DNA of 12,401 bases from Opitutaceae bacterium. Its GTDB lineage: Bacteria > Verrucomicrobiota > Verrucomicrobiia > Opitutales > Opitutaceae. A model generated the notes under the pieces. It was not told where the DNA came from and did not search any database. It was given only the letters and a program-made list of their open reading frames with translations. Shown in pieces: positions 1 to 6,570 of the stretch (positions within the stretch are counted from its first letter, which is position 1; each line of letters starts with the position of its first letter). The DNA lies in assembly GCA_005786775.1 (NCBI GenBank), contig SYDD01000237.1, positions 1-12,401 on the forward strand. The letters run 5' to 3'. The translations under genes were made by a program, and so were the position numbers.

Positions 1-627
1 CTCTCCGAGATCGACAACCTGATGCGCGCCGCGCTCCCGGCGGGCGCCCTCGAGCGGCTCAATTTCGCGCCGGACCTAGGCGACATCGTCGAGATCGCGT
101 GGCTGGGGCCTTTCCTCGCGGTGGTGATCGCGCCAGTGACCGAAGAGCTCGTGTTCCGCGGACTGATCCTGCGAGGCCTCCTCGGACGCTGGCGCCCGGC
201 GGCCGCCATCCTCTTCTCCGCGGGACTGTTCGCGCTCGTCCACTTTAACCCCGTGCAGGCCCCGGTCGCCCTCCTGCTCGGGCTGCTGACCGGTTGGCTC
301 TACGTGCGGACGCGCTCGCTCGGACTCTGCATCCTGGCCCACGCGCTCAACAACGCAGCAAGCTACCTGACGTGGTTTCCCTTCGAGGTGACGGGCTTCA
401 ACGCCACCACCGAGACGGAGGGTCCGATTTTCCATCCGTGGTGGTTCAACGGCATCGGACTCACCCTGCTCGTCCTCGGACTCTGGAGCGTCCGCCGCCT
501 CACGCCACCCGGCGCCCCCTGGCTGCTGCCACCTCCCCCCGCGCCCCCGCTGCTTCATCCTCCTGTACTGGGAGCCCATTCAATTGGCGGTTGTCAGCCT
601 TCCTCCGATGCCAACGCTGGCGGGCGG
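1..627 (+). CDS. CPBP-family intramembrane metalloprotease, C-terminal part (5' end outside window)
   Basis: Membrane-embedded protease of the CPBP (Abi/CaaX protease, Rce1-like) family. The frame is open from the first base, so the true start lies upstream; the ATG at 22 is probably internal. All three family motifs are visible: EELVFR with the paired glutamates at 142-147 and the arginine at 157-159; FALVH with the histidine codon at 241-243; and HALN with the histidine at 340-342 and asparagine at 349-351. Hydrophobic segments surround them, and a final one (near 445-490, GIGLTLLVLGLW) precedes a proline-rich tail. The gene has no stop codon of its own: the frame runs through low-complexity sequence into proA, so the given end is simply the base before the proA ATG. 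Bacterial members process peptides or confer bacteriocin immunity; the substrate here is unknown. The family call is firm, the C-terminus is not. Confidence 0.85.
591..618 (+). promoter_or_regulatory. Candidate proA promoter inside the CPBP reading frame
   Basis: TTGTCA at 591-596 begins 37 bases before the proA ATG, and CCAACGCT lies at 611-618. The same arrangement, TTGCCA then CCAACGAT, precedes clpP. The -10 similarity is poor, so this rests on the -35-like hexamer and its fixed distance to the start codon. Confidence 0.3.
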
Positions 628-1902
628 ATGGCATCGGACCTCGCCCAACTCGTCACCACCCTCGCCCGCCGCGCCCGCACCGCGGCGCTGGCGCTCGCGA
701 ACGTGCCCCGCGACCGCAAGGATGCCGCGCTGCTCCGGCTGGCCGGGATGATCGAGGCCGCCGGCCCGGAACTGCTCGCCGCCAACGCCCGCGATCTCGC
801 TTCCCCGGAGGCCACCGCCCTGCCGGCCGCCACGCGAGACCGGCTCACGCTCACCTCGGAGCGCCTGCGCCACCTCGCCGAGTCCGTGCGGCAGGTCGCC
901 GCCCTGCCGGATCCGGTCGGCGAGATCCTCGAGGAGTCCACGCGCCCCAACGGCCTACACCTGCGCAAAGTGCGCGTCCCGATCGGCGTGATCGCGATCA
1001 TCTACGAGGCGCGCCCGAACGTGACGATCGATTGCGCCGTGCTCTGCCTGAAGAGCGGCAACGCGGCGATCCTCCGCGGCGGCAAGGAGGCCTTCCACAC
1101 CAACGTCGCCCTCGCCGAGCTTGTGCGCCAGGCGCTCATCGCCAGCAGCCTGCCGGCCGACGCCGTGCAACTGGTACCCACGACGGACCGCGGCGCGCTG
1201 ACCACCTTGCTCGGGCTCGACACCCTTATCCACTGCGTGATCCCGCGCGGCGGCGAGGGGTTGATCCGCTTCGTCGCCGAACACAGCACGATCCCCGTGA
1301 TCAAGCATTACAATGGCGTGTGCTTCGTCTACCTCGATCGCGCCGCGGATCCCGCGATGGCGGCGGCGGTGACGGTCAACGCGAAGGTCACCCGGCCCAG
1401 CGCCTGCAACGCCGTCGAGCAGTTGGTGGTGCACCGTGAGGCCGCCGCCCAACTGCTCCCCGTCGTCGGCCGTGCGCTCGCCGATCGCGGCGTCCGCCTG
1501 CGCTGCGACGCCGAAGCCGCCGGGATCCTCGCCGCCGCCGGGATTCCCGCCGAGCCCGCCGCCCCGGGCGACTTCACCGCGGAGTTCCTCGACCTCGTGC
1601 TCGCCGTTCGGGTTGTCGGCTCCCTCGAAGAGGCGATCGCCACCGTCAACCGGGACGGGTCGGCGCACAGCGACGCGATCATCACTGCCGACGAGCCGGC
1701 CGCGCGCCGTTTCCTCGCGGAGGTCGACAGCGCGACGGTCTACTGGAACGCCAGCACCCGCTTCACCGACGGCTTCGAGTTCGGCTACGGGGCGGAGATC
1801 GGGATCAGCACGGACCGCCTGCACGCCCGTGGCCCGATGGGCCTGCGCGAGCTCTGCAGCCACAAGTTCCTGATCGAAGGCACGGGCCAGGTCCGCAGCT
1901 AA
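628..1902 (+). CDS. proA: Gamma-glutamyl phosphate reductase (glutamate-5-semialdehyde dehydrogenase)
   Basis: Cytoplasmic NADPH-dependent enzyme that reduces gamma-glutamyl phosphate to glutamate-5-semialdehyde, the second step of proline synthesis. From the ATG at 628 the product is 424 residues, close to the usual 415-430, and the N-terminus (LAQLVTTLARRARTAALAL) looks like that of typical ProA proteins. Conserved stretches include YEARPNVTIDCAV near residues 126-138, LKSGNAAILRGGKEA at 141-155, the catalytic cysteine C260 in RPSACNA, and GPMGLREL near 402-409. The frame continues upstream into the CPBP protease without a stop, so a fused product cannot be excluded. I chose 628 because it matches family length and a TTGTCA element lies 37 bases before it. 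No proB is next to it. No good ribosome binding site precedes the ATG, only a G-rich stretch. The gene ends at a TAA followed by two hairpins. Confidence 0.96.
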   Translation: MASDLAQLVTTLARRARTAALALANVPRDRKDAALLRLAGMIEAAGPELLAANARDLASPEATALPAATRDRLTLTSERLRHLAESVRQVAALPDPVGEILEESTRPNGLHLRKVRVPIGVIAIIYEARPNVTIDCAVLCLKSGNAAILRGGKEAFHTNVALAELVRQALIASSLPADAVQLVPTTDRGALTTLLGLDTLIHCVIPRGGEGLIRFVAEHSTIPVIKHYNGVCFVYLDRAADPAMAAAVTVNAKVTRPSACNAVEQLVVHREAAAQLLPVVGRALADRGVRLRCDAEAAGILAAAGIPAEPAAPGDFTAEFLDLVLAVRVVGSLEEAIATVNRDGSAHSDAIITADEPAARRFLAEVDSATVYWNASTRFTDGFEFGYGAEIGISTDRLHARGPMGLRELCSHKFLIEGTGQVRS

Positions 1903-1905
1903 ACC

Positions 1906-1923
1906 GGCCAGTTCGCTCTGGCC
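1906..1923 (+). terminator. GC-rich hairpin just after proA
   Basis: GGCCAG (1906-1911) pairs with CTGGCC (1918-1923) around a six-base loop, starting four bases after the proA stop. No run of T follows, so this is not a standard intrinsic terminator. It may protect the 3' end, pause polymerase, or be chance in GC-rich DNA. Confidence 0.3.
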
Positions 1924-1928
1924 TCGCC

Positions 1929-1952
1929 CGGCGAGGGTGGTTTCCCTCGCCG
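1929..1952 (+). promoter_or_regulatory. Nine-base-pair hairpin immediately before the Deg-like protease start codon
   Basis: CGGCGAGGG (1929-1937) is a perfect inverted repeat of CCCTCGCCG (1944-1952), with a six-base loop. It ends two bases before the ATG at 1955 and its left arm contains the only Shine-Dalgarno-like G/A stretch, so if formed in mRNA it would hide the start region. It could limit translation or be the stem of a proA terminator without a T tract. Confidence 0.4.
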
Positions 1953-1954
1953 CG

Positions 1955-3511
1955 ATGTCCGCCCGTACCCTGCTTTCTGGTGCCGCCCTCACCGCGCTGC
2001 TCGCCCTCGCCTGCCAGCCGCCCGCGACGGGCCAGGTGCCGCCCCCCGCTTCCCTTACCGCGCCGGCCGTCGCACCAGCACCGGCCACCGTACCCGGAAT
2101 CGAGGCCTCGGTGGTTAAGGTGTTTGCCACCGCGCGCTACCCGGACCCCTACCGGCCGTGGACCAAGCAGGCCCCGCGCGAGGGCACCGGGAGCGGGGTA
2201 ATCATCGAGGGCCGCCGCATCCTGACCAACGCCCACGTCGTCCTCTACGCGAGCCAAGTGCAGGTGCAGGCGAACCAGTCAGGCGACAAGGTTTCAGCCA
2301 TCGTCGAGGCCATCGCGCCCGGGATCGACCTCGCCGTGCTCCGGCTCGAGGACGAGTCGTTCTTCGCCCAGCGCCCCGCCCTGCCCCGCGCCGCCCGCCT
2401 GCCGGGGGTCAAAGAACCGGTGATGGTCTACGGCTTTCCCACCGGGGGCACTAACCTCTCGATCACCAAGGGAATCGTCTCCCGCATCGAGTTCACGCTC
2501 TACAACTACCCCGTCTCCGGGCTCCGGATCCAGATTGATGCCGCGATCAACCCGGGCAACAGCGGGGGCCCGGCCGTCGTCGACGACCGGATGATCGGCC
2601 TCGCCTTCAGCCGGCTCGGCGGCGGCGACAATATCGGCTACATCATCCCCGCCGAGGAGATTGACCTGTTCCTCGCCGACGTCGCCGACGGCCGCTACGA
2701 CGGCAAACCCGCCCTCTTCGACCCGCTCCAGACCTTCGAGAACCCGGCCCTGCGCACCCATTTGAAGGTCGGCCGCGAGGTCGAGGGCGTGATCGTCACC
2801 GGCACCGACAGTGCCGAGGAGCGCTACCCGCTGCAGGCGTGGGACATTCTCACCCACATCGCCGGTACACCAATTGACAATGAAGGCATGGTTCGCCGCG
2901 GCGACCTCCGGGTGCGCCTCCACTACCTGCTCCAATCCCAGGCGCGGGACGGCCGCATCGCACTCACCGTCGTGCGCGACCAGACCCCGCGGGTCGTCGA
3001 GGTACCCGTGCCGCCGCAGCGGCCGCTGGTGATGCCCGACCTGATTGGTAATTACCCCTCCTACTTTATCTACGGACCCGTGGTGTTCTCGGCGGCCACG
3101 CAGGCTTTCCTCGCCGGGCTCAACAACGTGGCGGCGCAACTCTCCGCCCAAGCCAGCCCCCTCGCCCACCGACGCGCCGACCGCCCAGCCTTCGCCGGCG
3201 AGGAGATCGTCGTCGTGTCCTCCCCATTCTTCCCTCACCGCCTCGTTAAGGGTTATTCCCCCGCTCAGGGGCGGGTGGTGGAGAGCGTCAACGGCCGCCG
3301 CGTCCGTAACCTCGCCCATCTGGTCGAACTGCTCCGGGACGCCCGCGAGGAGCTCATCGTGCTCGATTTTGCCGGCCGCAAAATCGAGACGGTCGTGCTG
3401 CCCCGCACCGAGACTGCCGCCGCCACCGAGGACATCCTCAATGACAACGGCATCCGCGCCCAAGGCTCACCCGACGTCCTCGCCGTCTGGCAGGCCCCCC
3501 GCGCGCCCTAA
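1955..3511 (+). CDS. Deg9/Deg2-like trypsin-family serine protease with PDZ domains, exported
   Basis: HtrA/Deg-type serine endopeptidase, probably in the cell envelope. From the ATG at 1955 it has 518 residues; a GTG at 1937 in the same frame would add six. Residues 6-19 form a hydrophobic export signal ending at C20 (ALLALAC), loosely fitting a lipoprotein site, and a Pro/Ala-rich linker follows. The protease domain shows the catalytic triad H94 (TNAHV), D125 (GIDLAVL) and S203 (GNSGGP). A first PDZ domain spans roughly residues 250-350. The C-terminal part, from about residue 356, contains NYPSYFIYGPVVF and VNGRRVRNLAHLVELL and closely resembles the extra PDZ-like domain of plant Deg2/Deg9 proteases, which usual bacterial DegP/DegS lack. 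The gene follows proA by 52 bases, largely hairpins, and is followed 47 bases later by clpP. Substrate unknown; family assignment is strong, lipoprotein status weak. Confidence 0.92.
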   Translation: MSARTLLSGAALTALLALACQPPATGQVPPPASLTAPAVAPAPATVPGIEASVVKVFATARYPDPYRPWTKQAPREGTGSGVIIEGRRILTNAHVVLYASQVQVQANQSGDKVSAIVEAIAPGIDLAVLRLEDESFFAQRPALPRAARLPGVKEPVMVYGFPTGGTNLSITKGIVSRIEFTLYNYPVSGLRIQIDAAINPGNSGGPAVVDDRMIGLAFSRLGGGDNIGYIIPAEEIDLFLADVADGRYDGKPALFDPLQTFENPALRTHLKVGREVEGVIVTGTDSAEERYPLQAWDILTHIAGTPIDNEGMVRRGDLRVRLHYLLQSQARDGRIALTVVRDQTPRVVEVPVPPQRPLVMPDLIGNYPSYFIYGPVVFSAATQAFLAGLNNVAAQLSAQASPLAHRRADRPAFAGEEIVVVSSPFFPHRLVKGYSPAQGRVVESVNGRRVRNLAHLVELLRDAREELIVLDFAGRKIETVVLPRTETAAATEDILNDNGIRAQGSPDVLAVWQAPRAP

Positions 3512-3521
3512 AGCGGCGCTC

Positions 3522-3550
3522 TTGCCAAGCCGCCTCCCGCGACCAACGAT
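3522..3550 (+). promoter_or_regulatory. Candidate clpP promoter
   Basis: TTGCCA at 3522-3527 begins 37 bases before the clpP ATG. AACGAT at 3545-3550 follows after a 17-base spacer and matches the -10 consensus at three of six positions. The predicted transcript start falls within a few bases of the ATG, implying a leaderless or almost leaderless mRNA. Confidence 0.35.
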
Positions 3551-3558
3551 CTCCCACT

Positions 3559-4215
3559 ATGCATTTCGACTCCCGCCCGCTCGCTGCCCAACCCCTGCCG
3601 CCTCGCGCCGATGACGAGGACGAGGAGGGCGAGGAGGAAGGCCCCGCCGCCGCCCGCAAGGGCGCCGCGCCCGTGGCCCTGCTGATCCAGCGCAAAGTCC
3701 TCGAGCAGCGGAAGATCTTCCTCTGGGGTGCGGTCACCGACGAGACCGCGAAGGACCTCACCGAGAAGCTGCTCTACCTCGAGGCCACCGCCCCCGGGAA
3801 GGACATCACCTTCTACATCAACACGCCCGGCGGCTCGATCACCGCGGGGATGGCCGTGTACGACACGATCCAGCTAATCACCTCGCCGGTCACGGTCGTG
3901 GTGACCGGGATGGCCGCGTCGATGGGCTCGATCCTGCTCAGCGCCGCGCGCAAGGGCCGACGCCTCCTGTACCCGCATTCCCGGGTGCTGATCCATCAGC
4001 CCCTCATCTCCGGCCGGATGATCGGCCCTGCCAGCGACATCAACATTCAGGCGCAGGAGATGGAGAAGCTGCGCGCGGAGTTAAACCAGATCCTTGCGAC
4101 CGCCTCCGGCCAGCCGCTGGAAAGGATCAATCGCGACACCGACCGGGATTTCTACCTGACCGCGCGCGAGGCCATCGAGTACGGGCTCGCCGACCGCATT
4201 GTCGACCGCGTCTGA
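3559..4215 (+). CDS. clpP: ClpP-type ATP-dependent protease proteolytic subunit, with acidic N-terminal extension
   Basis: Serine peptidase subunit that normally forms a 14-mer barrel served by a ClpX or ClpA unfoldase in the cytoplasm. The triad is complete: S121 (GMAASMGS), H146 (VLIHQPL) and D197 (RDTDRDF); YINTPGGSITAGMAVYD near 86-102 is also typical. Length is 218 residues against about 195-207 in common ClpP. The N-terminus is unusual: the common segment with SRGERSFDIYSRLL is absent, replaced by a very acidic stretch (residues 18-27, DDEDEEGEEE) and an Ala-rich linker. Compared with E. coli ClpP there is also a two-residue insertion after HQPL. I keep the ATG at 3559; an in-frame GTG at residue 39 would remove the acidic part. 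No Shine-Dalgarno is visible. No clpX or tig lies beside it, suggesting a secondary copy, which is inference. It converges with glcF, 30 bases away. Confidence 0.93.
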   Translation: MHFDSRPLAAQPLPPRADDEDEEGEEEGPAAARKGAAPVALLIQRKVLEQRKIFLWGAVTDETAKDLTEKLLYLEATAPGKDITFYINTPGGSITAGMAVYDTIQLITSPVTVVVTGMAASMGSILLSAARKGRRLLYPHSRVLIHQPLISGRMIGPASDINIQAQEMEKLRAELNQILATASGQPLERINRDTDRDFYLTAREAIEYGLADRIVDRV

Positions 4216-4221
4216 CCGTGC

Positions 4222-4236
4222 CTCCCCGCCGGGGGG
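4222..4236. terminator. Weak hairpin between convergent clpP and glcF
   Basis: The 30-base gap between the two stop codons contains C-rich then G-rich arms (4222-4227 with 4231-4236, one G-T pair) around a three-base loop. No T-run lies on either side. It could terminate in both directions, but such pairs arise easily in this GC-rich DNA. Confidence 0.2.
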
Positions 4237-4245
4237 CCGCCGCGT

Positions 4246-5511
4246 TCACCTCGCCGCGGGATCGTAGGCGTCGCGCAGCACCTGCAAGGTGTGCCGTACG
4301 CGCACGGGCGAGCCGAGCGCCGCGAGGTGCGCTTGCAGTTGCGTGAGGCAGCCGATGTTACCCGAGGCCACCACCGAGGCGCCGGTGGCGATCACTGCCT
4401 CCGCCTTCTGCCGGCCAAGGGAGCTCGCGATTTCCGGCTGGTCGAGGTTGTAGGTGCCCGCGCTGCCGCAGCACAGATGGGCCTGCGCCAGCTCGCACAG
4501 CTCCACTCCGGGGATCGCCGCGAGCAGGCGCCGAGGCTCCGCGCGCACCCCCTGCGCATTCGCGAGGTGGCAGGCGTCATGGTACGCGATCTTCCGCGGG
4601 CCCTCCCCGGACGGGAGCTCGCGCAGGCCGAGCCGATCAAGGAACACACTCACATCCATCACCCGATGGGCGAAAGTATCCGCGCGGGCCCCGTCGTCCG
4701 TGCCCCGGAGGATTAGCCCATACTCGTGCAACGCGGAGCCACAGCCGGCCGCATTGGTGAGGATTGCGTCCACGTCCGCCGAAAAGGCAGCGAGGTTACG
4801 CCGGGCGAACTTTTGCGCCGCCGGCAGGTCACCCGTGTGCCACGCTAGGCCGCCGCAACAGCCCTGCGCCTCCGGGATGAGGACCTCGACCCCGTTACGC
4901 GCCAGCACCTCGAGCGTCGCGTGGTTAATGTCGGGATCAAGCACCCGCTGCGCGCACCCAGCGAGCAAGGCAACCCGCGCCCGTCGGGCGCCGCGTGCCG
5001 GCTGGATCGCGGGCAACGGGCGCGCGGGCGGAACGGTGGCCGGCGCCAGGTCGAGCATCGGGCGCAGCGCCGCGGGCACGAGTCGGCGCCACGCGCGGCC
5101 CAGCGCGGCGCCGCGCAGCGCAAGCCGGAACCGGCCGGGATAGGGCAACGTCGCCGCCGCGAGGGCCCGGCGCAGGCGCGCGTCCCATGACCGCGCCACC
5201 GCCGGCTCCTGCCGGGCCCGGAACGGGCTAATCAAGTCGCGGTAAGGCACCCCGCTGGGACACGCGGGCTCGCAAGCGAGGCACCCCAAGCAGCGATCGA
5301 GGTGCGGCTGCGCCGCCGCCGCCGGCAGGGTTCCCTCCAGCACCTGTTTCATCAGGATGATGCGCCCGCGCGGGGAATCCATCTCCTGGCCTAGCTCTTG
5401 GTAGGTCGGGCACGCCGGCAGGCAGAAGCCGCAGTGCACGCAGGCCTGCACGGCCTTCGCCATCGCTTCGCCCATCGGCCCGTGCTGTTCCGGTCGGATC
5501 GCGTGTTGCAT
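4246..5511 (-). CDS. glcF: Glycolate oxidase iron-sulfur subunit GlcF
   Basis: Iron-sulfur subunit of the three-part glycolate oxidase (glycolate dehydrogenase), carrying electrons from the FAD subunits toward the quinone pool. The 421 residues begin with two ferredoxin-like 4Fe-4S motifs: C24-C27-C30-C34 (CVHCGFCLPACP) and C74-C77-C80-C84 (CLGCLACEPACP). Two CCG-type cysteine-rich domains follow, with CCGG at residues 218-221 and CCGS at 347-350; these bind a further cluster or cofactor in heterodisulfide-reductase-like proteins. Length is close to the roughly 407 of E. coli GlcF. It is the last gene of the operon: its ATG lies three bases after the glcE stop, and GAGGA about eight bases before the ATG is one of the few Shine-Dalgarno-like sequences here. 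No downstream lldP/glcA permease or malate synthase is present, unlike in E. coli. Confidence 0.95.
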   Translation of the reverse strand: MQHAIRPEQHGPMGEAMAKAVQACVHCGFCLPACPTYQELGQEMDSPRGRIILMKQVLEGTLPAAAAQPHLDRCLGCLACEPACPSGVPYRDLISPFRARQEPAVARSWDARLRRALAAATLPYPGRFRLALRGAALGRAWRRLVPAALRPMLDLAPATVPPARPLPAIQPARGARRARVALLAGCAQRVLDPDINHATLEVLARNGVEVLIPEAQGCCGGLAWHTGDLPAAQKFARRNLAAFSADVDAILTNAAGCGSALHEYGLILRGTDDGARADTFAHRVMDVSVFLDRLGLRELPSGEGPRKIAYHDACHLANAQGVRAEPRRLLAAIPGVELCELAQAHLCCGSAGTYNLDQPEIASSLGRQKAEAVIATGASVVASGNIGCLTQLQAHLAALGSPVRVRHTLQVLRDAYDPAAR

Positions 5512-5514
5512 CGC

Positions 5515-6570
5515 TCAGTCCTCGAGTTCCGGGAAACGCCCCGACGGGTCGAGGGCCCGCTTCACCGCCTTCATCACCGCCGCCGGGCGCCGGGGCCCGA
5601 GCCACCGCGGACCGCTCCCCCGGAGGAGCACCCCCGGCCACGGGGACACCGCGGGGGCGATCCCGAGCGGCAGGGAGAGGTACCCCACGTTACCCCCGGC
5701 GCCGATCCACGCCCGGGCGCCTTCCTGCGCGCGCACCCACGCCACGAAAGCTGGTACGACGCCCGAAGTCAGGAGCACCTTAGCCAAGGCGCCCCCCGCA
5801 TACGCCCAAGTGAAGCCGGTCACCGCCGTCCAGCGTTCCGCGGCCTCCGCCGGCGCCAGCTCGCAACCAGGAAAGCGTCCCAACAGCTCGGCTACCAGCG
5901 GCCCCAGAGCGGTCTCCCCGGCGGCCAGACGGACAAAAACCGCGGGCTCGTCGACCGACGCCTCGAGCGCATCTAGTTCCCACCGTCCGCCCGCGCAGGC
6001 GCGCAGGAGTCGCACTTGGTCCGCCGCGTCGCGGGCCGTGAGCCGCAGCGTGCGGGTCGCCGCCGGGCGCGGGAAGACCTTGAAGGTCAATTCCGCCAGC
6101 ACGCCGCAGCAGCCCGCGCTGCCGACAAAGAATTTGGGCAAGTCGAAGCCCGCCGCGTTCTTAACCACCTTACCACCCACCCGCAGCACGCGACCCTCTC
6201 CGTCCACAAAGCGCGCCCCCAAAATAAAATCACGCACGCCGCCGAACCGCCAGCGGCCGGGCCCCGAAAGGCCCGCCGCCACCGTACCGCCCAGCGTTGC
6301 CCCGGCCGCCGCCAGCGGCGGGTCGAAGGGAAGGTACTGGCCCCGCTCCGCCAGCACCGCGGCCAGCTCCGTCAGCGGCGTGCCCGCCCACGCGGTGAAG
6401 GTAAACTCGTCCGGCTCATACTCGACAATGCCTCGCAGTGCCCGCGTCGACACGGGCGTGACTCCGGGACCCGCCGCCGCCAGCCGCGCCTTGGTGCCAG
6501 CCCCGACGGGCAACACGCGCGGGTGCGCGCGGACCGCGGCGACAAGTTCCTCTAGGGTCGCGGGGCTCAT
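5515..6570 (-). CDS. glcE: Glycolate oxidase FAD-binding subunit GlcE
   Basis: FAD-binding subunit of glycolate oxidase, needed with GlcD and GlcF to oxidise glycolate to glyoxylate. The 351 residues match the usual 350 or so. The PCMH-type FAD domain occupies the N-terminal half: LPVGAGTK near residues 20-27, GATLGGTVAAGLSGPGRW near 90-107, and KVVKNAAGFDLPKFFVGSAG near 134-153. The sequence then has an adjacent cysteine pair, C154-C155, where relatives usually have residues such as Thr-Leu; whether this pair has a role is unknown. The ATG overlaps the glcD stop by four bases (ATGA), which indicates translational coupling, and no Shine-Dalgarno is needed or seen. Confidence 0.94.
   Translation of the reverse strand: MSPATLEELVAAVRAHPRVLPVGAGTKARLAAAGPGVTPVSTRALRGIVEYEPDEFTFTAWAGTPLTELAAVLAERGQYLPFDPPLAAAGATLGGTVAAGLSGPGRWRFGGVRDFILGARFVDGEGRVLRVGGKVVKNAAGFDLPKFFVGSAGCCGVLAELTFKVFPRPAATRTLRLTARDAADQVRLLRACAGGRWELDALEASVDEPAVFVRLAAGETALGPLVAELLGRFPGCELAPAEAAERWTAVTGFTWAYAGGALAKVLLTSGVVPAFVAWVRAQEGARAWIGAGGNVGYLSLPLGIAPAVSPWPGVLLRGSGPRWLGPRRPAAVMKAVKRALDPSGRFPELED

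Noticed and set aside
955..2130. Long open frame on the minus strand across proA and the start of the Deg-like gene
   Set aside because: It lies antisense to conserved proA codons, has Gly/Ala/Asp/Arg-rich low-complexity translation and no motif. It is expected from GC-rich codon use.
2294..3463. Long minus-strand open frame opposite the Deg-like protease
   Set aside because: Antisense to the catalytic and PDZ regions; composition is repetitive Gly/Val/Glu/Asp with no recognisable domain.
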